Below are positions 27,127 to 36,647 of a stretch of DNA of 64,000 bases, one piece after another. The stretch spans positions 62,001 to 126,000 of the forward strand of contig JAUMYW010000001.1 of assembly GCA_030528455.1 (NCBI GenBank), in the 5' to 3' direction. Each line of letters starts with the position of its first letter. Within the stretch, counting starts at the first letter, position 1. This stretch comes from Neisseria sp. Lineage in GTDB: Bacteria > Pseudomonadota > Gammaproteobacteria > Burkholderiales > Neisseriaceae. A model generated the notes under the pieces. It did not search any database. It was given only the letters and a program-made list of their open reading frames with translations, and was not told the origin of the DNA. The translations under genes were made by a program, and so were the position numbers.

Positions 27127-28299
27127 TTATAAAAAACAACCGATTAGATCATTGAGAAAACGCCTACCCGATTCGGTCGGACGGAAAAAACGGGGATTGC
27201 TGTCAAGCAGACCTTTATTTTGCGCTTCATTGATTTGGCGGCTGATGCGTGAGGCACTGATGCCGGTCCGTTCGGGTAGGTAGGCGGCAGGTACGCCTTC
27301 ATGCAGGCGCAACACGTTCATCATAAATTCAAACGGCAAATCTTCGGCAGCAATCGGACGGCGTTCGACTGCATCCTGAGGCCGTGTCCGCATGGCGGCA
27401 AGATAATCAGCGGGATGGCGTTTGCGGACAGTGCGTTCGATGCCGCAATGGGCGGAAATCTTACCGTGCGCTCCCGCACCGATGCCTATATAGTCGCCGA
27501 ACTGCCAGTAATTCACATTGTGCCGCGCCATTTGCTCGGGCACGCGGGCGAACGCACTGGTTTCATAGTGAATGAAACCGGCTTCGTCCAGCGCACCATG
27601 TACGGCATCTTCAATGTCTTGTGCGGCCTCATCGGTCGGAAGACTCGGTGGAGGAGTATGGGCGAAAGCAGTGTTCGGTTCGAGCGTGAGATGGTAGGCA
27701 CTGATATGGTGCGCCCCCAAGCCGATTGCCGTCTGCACGTCTGCCAAGGCCTGTTCTACAGTTTGCGCGGGCAGGGCATACATCAAGTCCACATTCACAC
27801 GGTCGAAAATCCTGACGGCAGCCGACACGGCTGCACGTGCCTCATTACCATTATGGATACGCCCCAAAGCCTGCAATTTTCGAGCCTCGAAACTTTGCAC
27901 GCCGACAGATAGGCGGTTGATGCCTGCATCTTTGAAGCCTTGGAATTTTTCCTGCTCGAAAGTCCCCGGATTGGCTTCCAAAGTGATTTCCGCATCCGGT
28001 TTCAGGCGGACGAGCGAACGCACGCCGGCCAGCAAACGGTCTATGGAGGAAGCGGAAAAGACGCTGGGCGTACCGCCTCCGATAAAAACCGTCTCTATAC
28101 TGCGTCCCCAAATAAAGGGAAGCTCGTACTGCAAATCGGCCAGCAAAGCATCAATATAAGCATTTTCGTCCAAAGTACTTTTGATCTTGTGCGAATTGAA
28201 ATCGCAATACGGACATTTTTGGATACACCAGGGAATGTGGATATAGAGCGACAGCGGCGGCAGAACAGACAGGCCGGAAGCAGGAAACGGAATATGCAT
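27127..28299 (-). CDS. hemW: Radical SAM haem chaperone HemW
   Basis: 390 residues from ATG 28299. The frame is open up to 28362, but that part contains the plsY terminator and only a TTG start, so the family-like start (PPLSLYIHIPWC) is preferred; it lacks a clear ribosome site. The motif WCIQKCPYCDFNSH supplies CxxxCxxC for the [4Fe-4S] cluster. FIGGGTPS, TLEANPGTFE and INRLSVGVQSF follow the HemN/HemW pattern. The Cys-Asp-Phe after the cluster and the short N-terminus mark HemW, which handles haem insertion into respiratory enzymes, rather than HemN. Confidence 0.88.
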   Translation of the reverse strand: MHIPFPASGLSVLPPLSLYIHIPWCIQKCPYCDFNSHKIKSTLDENAYIDALLADLQYELPFIWGRSIETVFIGGGTPSVFSASSIDRLLAGVRSLVRLKPDAEITLEANPGTFEQEKFQGFKDAGINRLSVGVQSFEARKLQALGRIHNGNEARAAVSAAVRIFDRVNVDLMYALPAQTVEQALADVQTAIGLGAHHISAYHLTLEPNTAFAHTPPPSLPTDEAAQDIEDAVHGALDEAGFIHYETSAFARVPEQMARHNVNYWQFGDYIGIGAGAHGKISAHCGIERTVRKRHPADYLAAMRTRPQDAVERRPIAAEDLPFEFMMNVLRLHEGVPAAYLPERTGISASRISRQINEAQNKGLLDSNPRFFRPTESGRRFLNDLIGCFL

Positions 28300-28327
28300 G
28301 GTTTTTTGAAAAATGTGTTGAAGCACC

Positions 28328-28355
28328 AAAAGAAAAAGCCGCAGCAGAGTGCGGC
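28328..28355 (-). terminator. Terminator after plsY
   Basis: On the minus strand GCCGCACTCTGCTGCGGC (6-bp stem) is followed by TTTTTCTTTT. Its position supports starting hemW downstream of it. Confidence 0.75.
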
Positions 28356-28362
28356 ATGACAA

Positions 28363-28968
28363 TTATTCTGCTTTGTCGCCGATTTTATTTTCCTTACCGG
28401 AAAGCAGTCTGCGGATATTGCCGTGATGGCGGAGCAGAACCAAAAACGCAATAAACGCCGTTGCCCACACCCAGGACGTATGCGGCATCAGCCAGGCGGC
28501 GGCAAACGGAGCAGCCAGCGTTGCAATCAATGCAGCCAAAGAAGAAATTTTCAGACCAAAGGCAATCAGAAGCCAAATCGCAGCACACACCAAGGCGGTC
28601 TGCCAAGACAAGACCAGCAAAACGCCCAAAGCGGTTGCTACGCCTTTACCGCCTTTAAAACCGAAAAACAGCGGCCACATGTGACCGGCCAAAGCCGCTA
28701 CGGCTACCGCGCCTATGGTCGTATCGCTGAGCTGCAGACGGCTTTGAAATACCATGGCCAACCATACGGCCGAAAAACCCTTCAGCGCATCGCCCAATAG
28801 AGTCAGAGCAGCCGCTTTTTTGCTGCCGCTGCGCAAAACATTGGTTGCGCCAGGGTTTCCCGAGCCGTAGCTGCGCGGGTCGGCCATGCCGTAAAATTTG
28901 GAAACAATGACTGCAAACGACAGCGAACCGATTAAATAAGCCGCTGCAACCGCTAAGAAGTCGTACAT
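28363..28968 (-). CDS. plsY: Acyl-phosphate glycerol-3-phosphate acyltransferase
   Basis: 201 residues from ATG 28968, which has AAAAGGG 6 nt upstream; ATG 28986 is less likely. It is an inner-membrane protein with five or six helices. The cytosolic motifs are intact: GSGNPGATNVLRSGSK (phosphate-binding), GDALKG, and FGFKGGKGVATALG (third motif). It acylates glycerol 3-phosphate with acyl-phosphate in the first step of phospholipid synthesis. It is divergent from folB, 57 bp apart. Confidence 0.93.
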   Translation of the reverse strand: MYDFLAVAAAYLIGSLSFAVIVSKFYGMADPRSYGSGNPGATNVLRSGSKKAAALTLLGDALKGFSAVWLAMVFQSRLQLSDTTIGAVAVAALAGHMWPLFFGFKGGKGVATALGVLLVLSWQTALVCAAIWLLIAFGLKISSLAALIATLAAPFAAAWLMPHTSWVWATAFIAFLVLLRHHGNIRRLLSGKENKIGDKAE

Positions 28969-29024
28969 ATCCAACCCTTTTTCCATTAAAATGCAGCCCG
29001 GTATTTTAACGGAAACTGCCCAAG

Positions 29025-29369
29025 ATGGATAAAATTTTTCTTCACGGCATAAAAGCCGAAACCCTTATCGGTCTCTACGATTGGGAACGCGAACAGCAGC
29101 AGACACTGATTGTAGATTTGGATATCGGCGTGCCCGAACGCAGCGGCGTGTCTGACGATATCGGCGATACGGTGCATTACGGCGATGTGTGCGAAGCAGT
29201 AAAAAGCAGTTTGAAAGAACAAAAATTTTTATTACTGGAGGCCTTGGCCGAACATATCGCCCAAATGGTTCTGTATGATTTCGGTGCCCGATGGGTCAGA
29301 GTCAGAGTCGTGAAGCCGGGCATTCTGGCAGGCGTACGCGAAGTAGGCGTGGAAATCGAAAGAGCCTGA
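29025..29369 (+). CDS. folB: Dihydroneopterin aldolase
   Basis: 114 residues. IFLHGIKAETLIGLYDWERE (with the substrate-binding Glu) and VHYGDVCEAVKSSL with KFLLLEALAEHIAQ are FolB motifs. The C-terminal VRVVKPGILAGVREVGVEI carries the catalytic lysine. It converts dihydroneopterin to 6-hydroxymethyl-dihydropterin and glycolaldehyde in folate synthesis. It is divergent from plsY. Confidence 0.92.
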   Translation: MDKIFLHGIKAETLIGLYDWEREQQQTLIVDLDIGVPERSGVSDDIGDTVHYGDVCEAVKSSLKEQKFLLLEALAEHIAQMVLYDFGARWVRVRVVKPGILAGVREVGVEIERA

Positions 29370-29447
29370 TAGAAACGCCGGGTTCAAACCGGTTTTTCCG
29401 GGCACTCAAAATATTGCAGACGGCATTCAGGCAAGACAGGAAAGGAA

Positions 29448-30110
29448 ATGATGCAAACTTGGCATGATGTATTGGGCGGAGAAAAACAACAAACTTATTT
29501 TCAAGACATCTTGGCCGCAGTAAAAGCGGAACGGCAGAGCGGCATAACAGTTTATCCACCGGCTGCCGACGTGTTCAATGCCTTTAAAACAACTGATTTT
29601 GCTCAGGTCAAAGTAGTGATTTTGGGGCAGGATCCCTATCACGGGGCAGGACAAGCACATGGTTTGTCGTTTTCCGTCAAGTACGGAATCGAGCCTCCTC
29701 CCTCATTAAAAAATATTTACAAAGAACTGGCGGACGATATTGCAGGCTTCCGTATTCCGCATCACGGCTGTTTGCAGGCATGGGCGGAACAGGGCGTACT
29801 GCTGTTGAATACAGTGCTGACGGTGCGTGCCGGACAGGCACACTCCCACGCCGTTTTGGATTGGGAGCGTTTTACCGACAAAGTCATCCGTCTGCTGGCA
29901 GAAAAACGTGAGCATTTGGTCTTTATCTTATGGGGCAGCCACGCACAAAAAAAAGGCGCGTTTATCGACCGCAACCGACATTTGGTATTAACTTCCCCTC
30001 ATCCTTCACCTTTATCGGCCTATCGGGGATTTTTCGGCAGTAAACCTTTTTCCCGCGCCAATGCCTATTTGCAGCTCTACGGAAAAACAGCAATCGATTG
30101 GCAGATTTGA
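29448..30110 (+). CDS. ung: Uracil-DNA glycosylase
   Basis: 220 residues. [20 protein letters not shown] is the catalytic motif with the Asp general base, [11 protein letters not shown] the DNA-backbone loop, [11 protein letters not shown] the uracil-binding strand, and [15 protein letters not shown] the minor-groove leucine/histidine loop. It removes uracil from DNA in base-excision repair. GGAAAGGAA precedes the start (ATG 29448 or 29451). An A8 homopolymer at 29947-29954 (codons for Gln-Lys-Lys) is a potential slippage site. Confidence 0.96.
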   Translation: MMQTWHDVLGGEKQQTYFQDILAAVKAERQSGITVYPPAADVFNAFKTTDFAQVKVVILGQDPYHGAGQAHGLSFSVKYGIEPPPSLKNIYKELADDIAGFRIPHHGCLQAWAEQGVLLLNTVLTVRAGQAHSHAVLDWERFTDKVIRLLAEKREHLVFILWGSHAQKKGAFIDRNRHLVLTSPHPSPLSAYRGFFGSKPFSRANAYLQLYGKTAIDWQI

Positions 30111-30126
30111 ACAATAACGGACTGCC

Positions 30127-30178
30127 AAACAAAGTATGCCGTCCGCACCTTTAAGATACGGACGGCATATTTGTTTTA
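30127..30178. terminator. Strong bidirectional terminator between ung and pbpG
   Basis: AAACAAAGTATGCCGTCCG pairs with CGGACGGCATATTTGTTT over about 19 positions with one mismatch or bulge. The arms carry A- and T-rich ends on both sides, suiting two convergent genes. Confidence 0.8.
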
Positions 30179-30188
30179 ACACAGAATC

Positions 30189-31127
30189 TTAAGACGGCCG
30201 TTGCAGCAGCATCCAAGTCTGAATGCGACGGGCATCATTCACCCGGGTTGTCGAGCTTGGAGAATTTAAAAGAACAATCGTTACCGGCTGGCTGCCCACC
30301 TTGGCTTTGACCACCATTGAACGGCCTGATTCGCGGATATAGCCGGTTTTCTGCAAATCAATTTCCCAACCGCCTTCACGAACCAAGGCATTGGAATTTC
30401 TATAATTCTGCATTTTCCCCACACTGGTGTAAACAGAGCCGTAATTGGAAGTACTGTCGCGGCGGATTCTCGGATATTTATTTGCTGCCGCAACCAGTTT
30501 CACCAAATCCGAAGCAGTTGAAACATTACGGTAGTCCAATCCCGTCGGCTCATAAAAACGCGAACTGGACATACCCAGACTCTGCGCTTTCTGATTCATT
30601 GCAGCAACAAAAGCTTCCATACCGCCGGGATAAGTACGTCCGAGCGCGTGCGTGGCACGGTTTTCACTCGACATCAAACTCAAATGCAGCAGTTGGGCAC
30701 GGGTCAGCGTCGTACCGATAGACAAACGGCTGCCGGTACCTTTCAAACGGTCGATTTCCGCTTCGGTAATCGTTACCGGCTCGTTCATGTCCAAATCGGC
30801 ATCCAAAACCACCATAGCCGACATCAGCTTGGAAATCGAAGCAATAGGCATAATCCGGTGCATATTTTTCTGATACAGGATTTCGCCCGTTTTGTCATTG
30901 GTAATCAGAGCGGATTGGGAAACCAGCAGCGGACCGGCGATAGCGGCCTGGGCCTCCAACAGCTCTTCGGGATTTGTTCTGATAAAATCAATGTTCGGTG
31001 TTTCTTTGGGCAGAATATAGTTTTGTTCCAGAAACTGACCGAGCACGTCCAAATCGTCTGCAAGTGCGGGCACGGACAAACCCATGCCCAAACCCAGCAG
31101 GGCAAAGGTTTTCTGATAAAATTTCAT
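30189..31127 (-). CDS. pbpG: D-alanyl-D-alanine endopeptidase (PBP7/PbpG family)
   Basis: 312 residues with an N-terminal signal peptide (MKFYQKTFALLGLGMGLSVP, then ALA before the predicted cleavage site). The penicillin-binding triad is complete: SISK (SxxK nucleophile, in PIASISKLMSAMV), SEN (SxN, in LSLMSSENRATHALG) and KTG (in DLQKTGYIRESG). It is a periplasmic serine peptidase that cleaves DD-crosslinks in peptidoglycan. It is a low-molecular-weight PBP without the C-terminal domain of PBP5. Divergent from clpX. Confidence 0.9.
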   Translation of the reverse strand: MKFYQKTFALLGLGMGLSVPALADDLDVLGQFLEQNYILPKETPNIDFIRTNPEELLEAQAAIAGPLLVSQSALITNDKTGEILYQKNMHRIMPIASISKLMSAMVVLDADLDMNEPVTITEAEIDRLKGTGSRLSIGTTLTRAQLLHLSLMSSENRATHALGRTYPGGMEAFVAAMNQKAQSLGMSSSRFYEPTGLDYRNVSTASDLVKLVAAANKYPRIRRDSTSNYGSVYTSVGKMQNYRNSNALVREGGWEIDLQKTGYIRESGRSMVVKAKVGSQPVTIVLLNSPSSTTRVNDARRIQTWMLLQRPS

Positions 31128-31298
31128 AGCGGTTTCCTATCGGAAGCAGGCAAAGGATTGTTTCATTTGCACTGTTTGCAAGTTTTTCAGGGAAAACCCT
31201 GCCATTCTCAATAAAAAGGCTTGATTTGTAAAGTTTGCAGCATAACCTTTGCAAGCCTTTGCATTATTATCGTTTGTTGCAGGCGGAGTGTCGCAAAA

Positions 31299-31327
31299 TT
31301 GCTTTACATCGGCGGGCTTATTATAAT
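31299..31327 (+). promoter_or_regulatory. Predicted clpX sigma-70 promoter
   Basis: TTGCTT at 31299-31304, a 17-nt spacer, then TATAAT at 31322-31327, 50 nt upstream of the clpX ATG. Confidence 0.6.
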
Positions 31328-31376
31328 TACCCGTTTTCGGGCTTCGGTCCGTTTGTGTTTGAATGACAGGAAAACT

Positions 31377-32660
31377 ATGAGCAAGGAAACAGAACTGCGC
31401 CGGTGTTCGTTTTGCGGCAAATCAGAAAAAGAAGTGCATCTGATCGAAGGTGAGAGCGCGCGTATCTGTGAAGAGTGTATTACAACGTGTGCGGCCATGC
31501 TCGATACGGAAACTGGGGCGATTAAAAATACGGAAGAAAACAAACCGGCAGCTGCAGACGGCACAGAGGCCGTTCAGAACGACAAACTGCCGACTCCGGC
31601 CGAAATCGTTGCGAATCTGAATGACCACGTTATCGGACAGGAAACGGCCAAGAAAGCTCTGGCGGTTTCCGTATACAATCATTACAAACGTCTGCGCCAT
31701 CCCAAAACCGAAGGCAGCGTCGAATTGTCGAAATCCAATATCTTGCTGATTGGTCCGACAGGTTCGGGCAAAACCCTGCTTGCCCAAAGCCTGGCACGCA
31801 AACTGAATGTGCCGTTTGTGATGGCGGATGCCACAACGCTGACAGAAGCGGGCTATGTGGGCGAAGATGTAGAGCAAATCATCACCAAATTGCTGGGAAA
31901 TTGCGATTTTGATGTTGACAAAGCCCAAAAAGGCATTGTTTATATTGATGAAATCGATAAAATTTCGCGTAAAAGCGACAACCCTTCGATTACGAGGGAC
32001 GTATCAGGCGAGGGTGTCCAGCAGGCTTTGTTGAAACTGATTGAGGGAACGGTTGCTAGCGTTCCGCCCCAAGGAGGGCGCAAACATCCGAATCAGGATT
32101 TTGTTCAGGTAGACACCTCGAATATTCTGTTTATCTGCGGCGGAGCCTTTGCCGGTCTGGAAAAAGTCATCCGCCAGCGCACGGAAAAAGGCGGTATCGG
32201 TTTCGGTGCCAGCGTACACAGCAAAGACGAAAATGCCGATATTACCGAACTGTTTGAAATCGTCGAACCGGAAGACTTAATCAAATTCGGTCTGATTCCA
32301 GAACTGATCGGCCGTCTTCCGGTGATTGCCACTTTGGCCGAATTGGATGAAGATGCCCTAGTCAATATTCTGACCGAACCGAAAAATGCTTTGGTCAAAC
32401 AATATCAGGCTTTGTTTGCAATGGAGAACGCCGAACTCGAATTCGAGCCTTCCGCCTTAAAAAGCATTGCGAAGCTTGCGATGGAACGAAAAACCGGTGC
32501 GCGCGGCCTGCGATCTATAGTTGAACGGGCACTTCTGGAAACCATGTACCGTCTGCCTGATTTGAAGGAGGTCAAAAAAGTGGTGGTAACAGCCGATGTA
32601 GTCGAAAAAAAACTGCCTCCGGTATTATTGGATGCCGGGGGGGAGGCGGTTAACCCATAA
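31377..32660 (+). CDS. clpX: ATP-dependent Clp protease ATP-binding subunit ClpX
   Basis: 427 residues from ATG 31377 (CAGGA upstream), the usual ClpX length. The N-terminal zinc-binding domain has four cysteines in RRCSFCGK and RICEECI. Walker A is [15 protein letters not shown] near residue 125, Walker B is [13 protein letters not shown], followed by the sensor region GRLPVIATL and the ClpP-binding loop IGFGAS. It unfolds tagged proteins for ClpP or alone. clpP is not adjacent. A G7 run near the 3' end (32637-32643) sits five codons from the stop. Confidence 0.97.
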   Translation: MSKETELRRCSFCGKSEKEVHLIEGESARICEECITTCAAMLDTETGAIKNTEENKPAAADGTEAVQNDKLPTPAEIVANLNDHVIGQETAKKALAVSVYNHYKRLRHPKTEGSVELSKSNILLIGPTGSGKTLLAQSLARKLNVPFVMADATTLTEAGYVGEDVEQIITKLLGNCDFDVDKAQKGIVYIDEIDKISRKSDNPSITRDVSGEGVQQALLKLIEGTVASVPPQGGRKHPNQDFVQVDTSNILFICGGAFAGLEKVIRQRTEKGGIGFGASVHSKDENADITELFEIVEPEDLIKFGLIPELIGRLPVIATLAELDEDALVNILTEPKNALVKQYQALFAMENAELEFEPSALKSIAKLAMERKTGARGLRSIVERALLETMYRLPDLKEVKKVVVTADVVEKKLPPVLLDAGGEAVNP

Positions 32661-32673
32661 AACAGGAAATCCT

Positions 32674-32709
32674 GCCGTCTGCATAGCCGAAGAGCTTGCA
32701 GACGGCTTT
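32674..32709 (+). terminator. Terminator after clpX from an inverted DUS pair
   Basis: GCCGTCTGCA (32674-32683) and TGCAGACGGC (32697-32706) with TTTATAACTTTT downstream. Confidence 0.65.
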
Positions 32710-32817
32710 ATAACTTTTGGTTGTAAGAAAGAAGCCGGAAATTCTTTTGTTTTTTCTTCCGATTCGCTTATCATTGGCGCAAATTGTAATTTTTAATGAT
32801 TGATAAGGAAAAATACT

Positions 32818-33750
32818 ATGAATATCGCAAACAGCATTACCGATTTGATCGGAAACACACCGCTGGTCGAGCTGAACCGTTTGTCCGAAGGTCTGCCCGC
32901 CCGCGTGGTAGCCAAATTGGAATTTTTCAATCCCGGCAGCAGTGTGAAAGACCGTATCGCCGCCTCCATGATTGAAGAAGCCGAAAAAGCAGGGCTGATT
33001 CATCAAAACAGCATCATCGTTGAAGCAACCAGCGGCAACACCGGCATTGGTTTGGCAATGGTATGTGCCGCTCGGGGTTACAAATTGGTTATTACCATGC
33101 CCGAGAGCATGAGTAAAGAACGCCGTATGCTGTTGCGAGCCTTCGGTGCGGAACTGGTATTGACCCCTGCTGCAGACGGCATGGGAGGCGCGATTGCCAA
33201 AGCACAGGAACTGGTAGACAGTAATCCCGAGATCTACTTCATGCCGAAACAATTTGAAAATACTGCCAATCCCGAAATCCACCGCAAAACTACAGCAGAG
33301 GAAATCTGGCGCGACACAGACGGCCAAATCGATATTTTTGTCGGCGGCGTAGGTACGGGCGGCACAATTACCGGCGTAGGCGAAGTGTTGAAAGAGAAAA
33401 AAAACGGCGTTCAGGTATTTGCCGTCGAACCCGAAGCATCACCGGTATTAAGCGGCGGTCCAAAAGGTCCGCACCCGATTCAGGGAATCGGTGCAGGTTT
33501 CGTTCCGGCTGTTTTGAATACCGGTATTTATGACGGCGTTATTCAAGCACCGAACGAAGCCGCGTTTACAACCGCCCGAGCCATGGCTGAAAAAGAAGGC
33601 ATTTTAGTCGGAATTTCTTCCGGCGCAGCCGTTTGGAGTGCTTTGCAGTTGGCTGCCAAAGAAGAGAACAGAGGCAAACTGATTGTCGTACTGATTCCTT
33701 CTTACGGCGAACGTTATCTTTCCACCCCTCTGTTTGCCGATTTGGTATAA
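32818..33750 (+). CDS. cysK: Cysteine synthase A (O-acetylserine sulfhydrylase)
   Basis: 310 residues from ATG 32818 (ATAAGGA upstream). [11 protein letters not shown] and the PLP lysine in [15 protein letters not shown] are visible, along with [12 protein letters not shown] (the substrate-binding loop), [14 protein letters not shown] (the PLP phosphate loop) and GIGAGFVP. It makes L-cysteine from O-acetylserine and sulfide. The C-terminus lacks the extra domain of cystathionine beta-synthase. It is a single gene between two DUS terminators. Confidence 0.95.
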   Translation: MNIANSITDLIGNTPLVELNRLSEGLPARVVAKLEFFNPGSSVKDRIAASMIEEAEKAGLIHQNSIIVEATSGNTGIGLAMVCAARGYKLVITMPESMSKERRMLLRAFGAELVLTPAADGMGGAIAKAQELVDSNPEIYFMPKQFENTANPEIHRKTTAEEIWRDTDGQIDIFVGGVGTGGTITGVGEVLKEKKNGVQVFAVEPEASPVLSGGPKGPHPIQGIGAGFVPAVLNTGIYDGVIQAPNEAAFTTARAMAEKEGILVGISSGAAVWSALQLAAKEENRGKLIVVLIPSYGERYLSTPLFADLV

Positions 33751-33787
33751 GTTATCGCTCGTCAAACGGAATTTGAAATCAAACAGC

Positions 33788-33818
33788 AAGCCGTCTGCAT
33801 CCATGCAGACGGCTTCTT
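33788..33818 (+). terminator. Terminator after cysK from an inverted DUS pair
   Basis: AAGCCGTCTGCAT, a CC spacer, then the exact reverse complement (28 nt in total), followed by CTTT. Confidence 0.7.
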
Positions 33819-33888
33819 TGCAAATCTTCGGAAAAAACCGTTTGCATTGCAATTTTGCCAATGAAAGCCGATAAAGCAAGAACACTGT

Positions 33889-33918
33889 TTGCCGTGTCGG
33901 CAAGTAGGGTATTATAAT
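33889..33918 (+). promoter_or_regulatory. Predicted promoter of the lipoprotein gene
   Basis: TTGCCG at 33889-33894, an 18-nt spacer, then TATAAT at 33913-33918. A start point about 7 nt after the -10 falls at or next to ATG 33926, suggesting a leaderless transcript. Confidence 0.5.
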
Positions 33919-33925
33919 GCCGCCT

Positions 33926-34414
33926 ATGAAAAAGACAGCCCTCTCCCTAACGATGTTCGCAGCATTGAGTGCCTGCACATCAGTTTATGTGCCGACCTTT
34001 AAAGAAATCGGCGTTATTCCCGCGAAAACCGGAGTCATCAATACCTCGGTTAAAGAATACAAACTCAGCCGTACACACTGGACGGATGTTGCCAAAATCA
34101 GAGACGAGGCATTCCGTTTGAGCGATCAAGTCAGTAAAGGCAGTCTGACCAAAGTCCAAGCCGCACAACTGCTGAACCGCTTCCGTGTAAAACTTATAGG
34201 CCACAACGATGTCGATGACAGCGTTTACGATGTCTATCTGCGTTCGGCAGTAGACAGCCAGCGAGGTGTGATTACGACCGAACAGTCGAAACAGTATATC
34301 CAAAATGCCTTAAAAGGCTGGCAGCAGCGTTGGCACGGTATTCAGGAAAAACCGGATAATCCCGCATTTACCAATTTCCTATTGGAAGTGATGAAAATGG
34401 AACCGCTGAAATAA
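33926..34414 (+). CDS. Putative lipoprotein of unknown function
   Basis: 162 residues from ATG 33926. An N-terminal lipoprotein signal (MKKTALSLTMFAALSAC) has the lipobox LSAC, so the mature protein starts at Cys17 and should be membrane-anchored. The remainder (about 145 residues) is soluble, mostly helical and charged, with no motif I recognise. No Shine-Dalgarno sequence precedes the start, and the predicted -10 ends 7 nt upstream. No operon partner: cysK ends upstream at a terminator and ppiD has its own start region. Confidence 0.75.
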   Translation: MKKTALSLTMFAALSACTSVYVPTFKEIGVIPAKTGVINTSVKEYKLSRTHWTDVAKIRDEAFRLSDQVSKGSLTKVQAAQLLNRFRVKLIGHNDVDDSVYDVYLRSAVDSQRGVITTEQSKQYIQNALKGWQQRWHGIQEKPDNPAFTNFLLEVMKMEPLK

Positions 34415-34590
34415 ACCTTGTCGCAGCCTTAACCGTTTTATTTGGAAACCGTATCTGTGCATTTACTGCAGCATTAAAGATACGGTTTTCCCTATTTCAA
34501 CTCACCCGGCTTTTTCTGATAAAGCTTAAAGAAAAGCAAGAAATCGGTTAAAATTCTGACTTTACTATTTTTGAAACACAAAAGCTTATT

Positions 34591-36420
34591 ATGTTTGTAA
34601 CAGTTGAAAAATACAGCGGTTCGGCAAAACTGCTGCTGGCTCTGATCAGTCTGACCTTTATCGGATTCGGTGTCAGCACCGTGGCCAATCCGGATGCGGA
34701 TTTTATTGCCAAAGTCGGAGAACAGAAAGTTAGTCAGCAAGATGTTCAAAACGCATTGCAACAAGCCCAGGTATCAGGTAGTTCCGACAGCAGCCAAACC
34801 ATTTTCAACGGACTCCTGCAGCGTGCCTATCTGCTGGAAGGTGCGGCAGATATGGGAATCGGAGTTGCTTCGGAACAATTGAAAAAAGTGATTGTCGATG
34901 ATCCTTCTTTCCATGATGAAAACGGCAGCTTTAGCCAGCAGAAATTCAAGCAATATCTTGCTCAGCGCCACCTGAACGAAGACAGTTTTATTCAAGAAAT
35001 CAGGAGCCAGTTCCAATTGCAGAATATTTTGAACCTGGCCGCTTCCGGCACATTAATCAGTGATGTACAGCTTCGCCAGATTGCCGGAATTCTGGAAGCA
35101 AAACGCACAATCCGCAGCAGTGCCTTCAATCCTCAGGTATTTGCGTCGGGAATTAAAGCAGACGAAACGGTTTTAAAAGAATTCTTTTCAAAAAATCAAA
35201 CTGATTATGTCTTGCCCAAAGCTATAAAATTCCAATATATCGTTACCGATGCCGCATCTTTGGCAGAACATCAGCAGGTAAGCGATGAGGAATTGCAGCA
35301 AGCATTTGAGAAAGTTAAAAAAGCGGCACGCCCGGAACGAGAAGTGGCACATATAATGTTTACAGTACCTGCAGACGGCAACAAAGCTCAAATTAAAGCC
35401 GAAGCAGAAAAAGTGTTGGCAATGGCGAAAGCCAAACCGGAAAATTTTGCCCGACTTGCACGCCAATACTCGAAAGACGAAACCACTATCGGCAAAGGCG
35501 GTTCGCTCGGATGGATTACACCTCAAGGCTGGCCGCAAGCCTTCAGCGACGAAGCATTCAAATTGGAAAAAGGAACAGTTGGAAATTTGGTGGAAACACC
35601 CGAAGGCTTTCATATCGTACGTGTTTTGGATATCCGCCAGGGCGTTTCATTCGAACAGGAAAAGCCCCGTTTGCTGGCCGAATTAAAAATGAGAAAAGCA
35701 CAGCAGGCTTTAGGGAAACTTCGGGTGGTTTTGGAAGAAGAAGCATTTGCAACTCCTGATAGTCTGGAAGCAGTTGCCCGGAAAGCGGGGTTAAAAGTCG
35801 AACATAGCAATGCATGGCTGAGTCGCCAAGATGCCGAACGAAACCAAATACCGTCCGCATTAATCGATGCTTTGTTTGGCGATGAAGTGTTTAAGAAAAA
35901 GCACAATTCCGAGCCGATAGAAGCAGACGGCAAAATTTGGGTAGTTCGTGCTTTGGAAACACGGGAACAGGCAGAACAAACTTTTGAAGCAGTCAAAGAA
36001 CAAGTCAAGCAGGCCTATATCGCACAACAGGCAGATATTGCTGCACGGGATAAAGCCAAGCAGGCTGTTGAGGAATTGAATGCGGGCAAACAGCCTTCTC
36101 TGTCATGGTCTCCTTCGGAAACCATAACTTTGGAGCAGGCACGCCGTACTATGCCCCCGCAGGCATTTGAAAACTTGCTGAAAGCCAAACCGCAAAACGG
36201 CAAACCGGCTTATACGATTTTAGAAGGCTTGCCGTTTCCGGTCGTACTAGAAATTTCAGAGATTAAAGAACCGGAGTTACAGGAAGAACAGCGTACCGCT
36301 TTACGCAGTGCCTTGGCAGTACGCGGCGGCGACAGCGCTTTGGATTACCTGCTTAATTATTTAAGAAGCAAGCTGGAATACCGGCAGGGCGCGCAAAAAC
36401 TGGAACAATCCCAACAGTAG
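34591..36420 (+). CDS. ppiD: Peptidyl-prolyl cis-trans isomerase, PpiD-like, membrane anchored
   Basis: 609 residues. A single N-terminal membrane helix (LLLALISLTFIGFGVSTVA) is followed by a SurA_N-like chaperone region (about 30-200). A parvulin domain lies at about 250-350, with REVAHIMFTV, DETTIGKGGSLGWITPQGW and PEGFHIVRVLDIR. A second, degenerate region follows to the C-terminus. PpiD proteins sit in the inner membrane facing the periplasm and help nascent outer-membrane and secreted proteins fold. The length is close to E. coli PpiD (623). It is a single gene, followed by a GC-rich hairpin. Confidence 0.9.
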   Translation: MFVTVEKYSGSAKLLLALISLTFIGFGVSTVANPDADFIAKVGEQKVSQQDVQNALQQAQVSGSSDSSQTIFNGLLQRAYLLEGAADMGIGVASEQLKKVIVDDPSFHDENGSFSQQKFKQYLAQRHLNEDSFIQEIRSQFQLQNILNLAASGTLISDVQLRQIAGILEAKRTIRSSAFNPQVFASGIKADETVLKEFFSKNQTDYVLPKAIKFQYIVTDAASLAEHQQVSDEELQQAFEKVKKAARPEREVAHIMFTVPADGNKAQIKAEAEKVLAMAKAKPENFARLARQYSKDETTIGKGGSLGWITPQGWPQAFSDEAFKLEKGTVGNLVETPEGFHIVRVLDIRQGVSFEQEKPRLLAELKMRKAQQALGKLRVVLEEEAFATPDSLEAVARKAGLKVEHSNAWLSRQDAERNQIPSALIDALFGDEVFKKKHNSEPIEADGKIWVVRALETREQAEQTFEAVKEQVKQAYIAQQADIAARDKAKQAVEELNAGKQPSLSWSPSETITLEQARRTMPPQAFENLLKAKPQNGKPAYTILEGLPFPVVLEISEIKEPELQEEQRTALRSALAVRGGDSALDYLLNYLRSKLEYRQGAQKLEQSQQ

Positions 36421-36435
36421 GGCTTGAAACGAGAA

Positions 36436-36455
36436 GCCGCCCCGACCGGGGCGGC
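36436..36455. terminator. GC-rich hairpin after ppiD
   Basis: GCCGCCCC-GACC-GGGGCGGC is a perfect 8-bp stem, but only ATAAAAT follows, so termination may be weak. Confidence 0.5.
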
Positions 36456-36647
36456 ATAAAATACAATCCATTTTGTCGGATATTTTTATTATCGGAACAG
36501 TAAAGCATGTAACTCAACAAAGCACTATTAAAAACAAAAGATTAAGTTTGTCAAGACTTGTTATTCCGATAAAAAATATTATATATTTCCCTGTTTATGC
36601 GGTCGGATTTATCCGATATATTTTTTGACTTCTTTTCAGGAAACCAA

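Noticed and set aside
28300..28362. N-terminal extension of HemW (start at 28362)
   Set aside because: It would begin with TTG, would span the plsY terminator, and the family starts near PPLSLYIHIPWC.
36421..36647. NrdR boxes upstream of nrdA
   Set aside because: No pair of sites resembling ACACWATATATWGTGT was found by eye; only AT-rich sequence.
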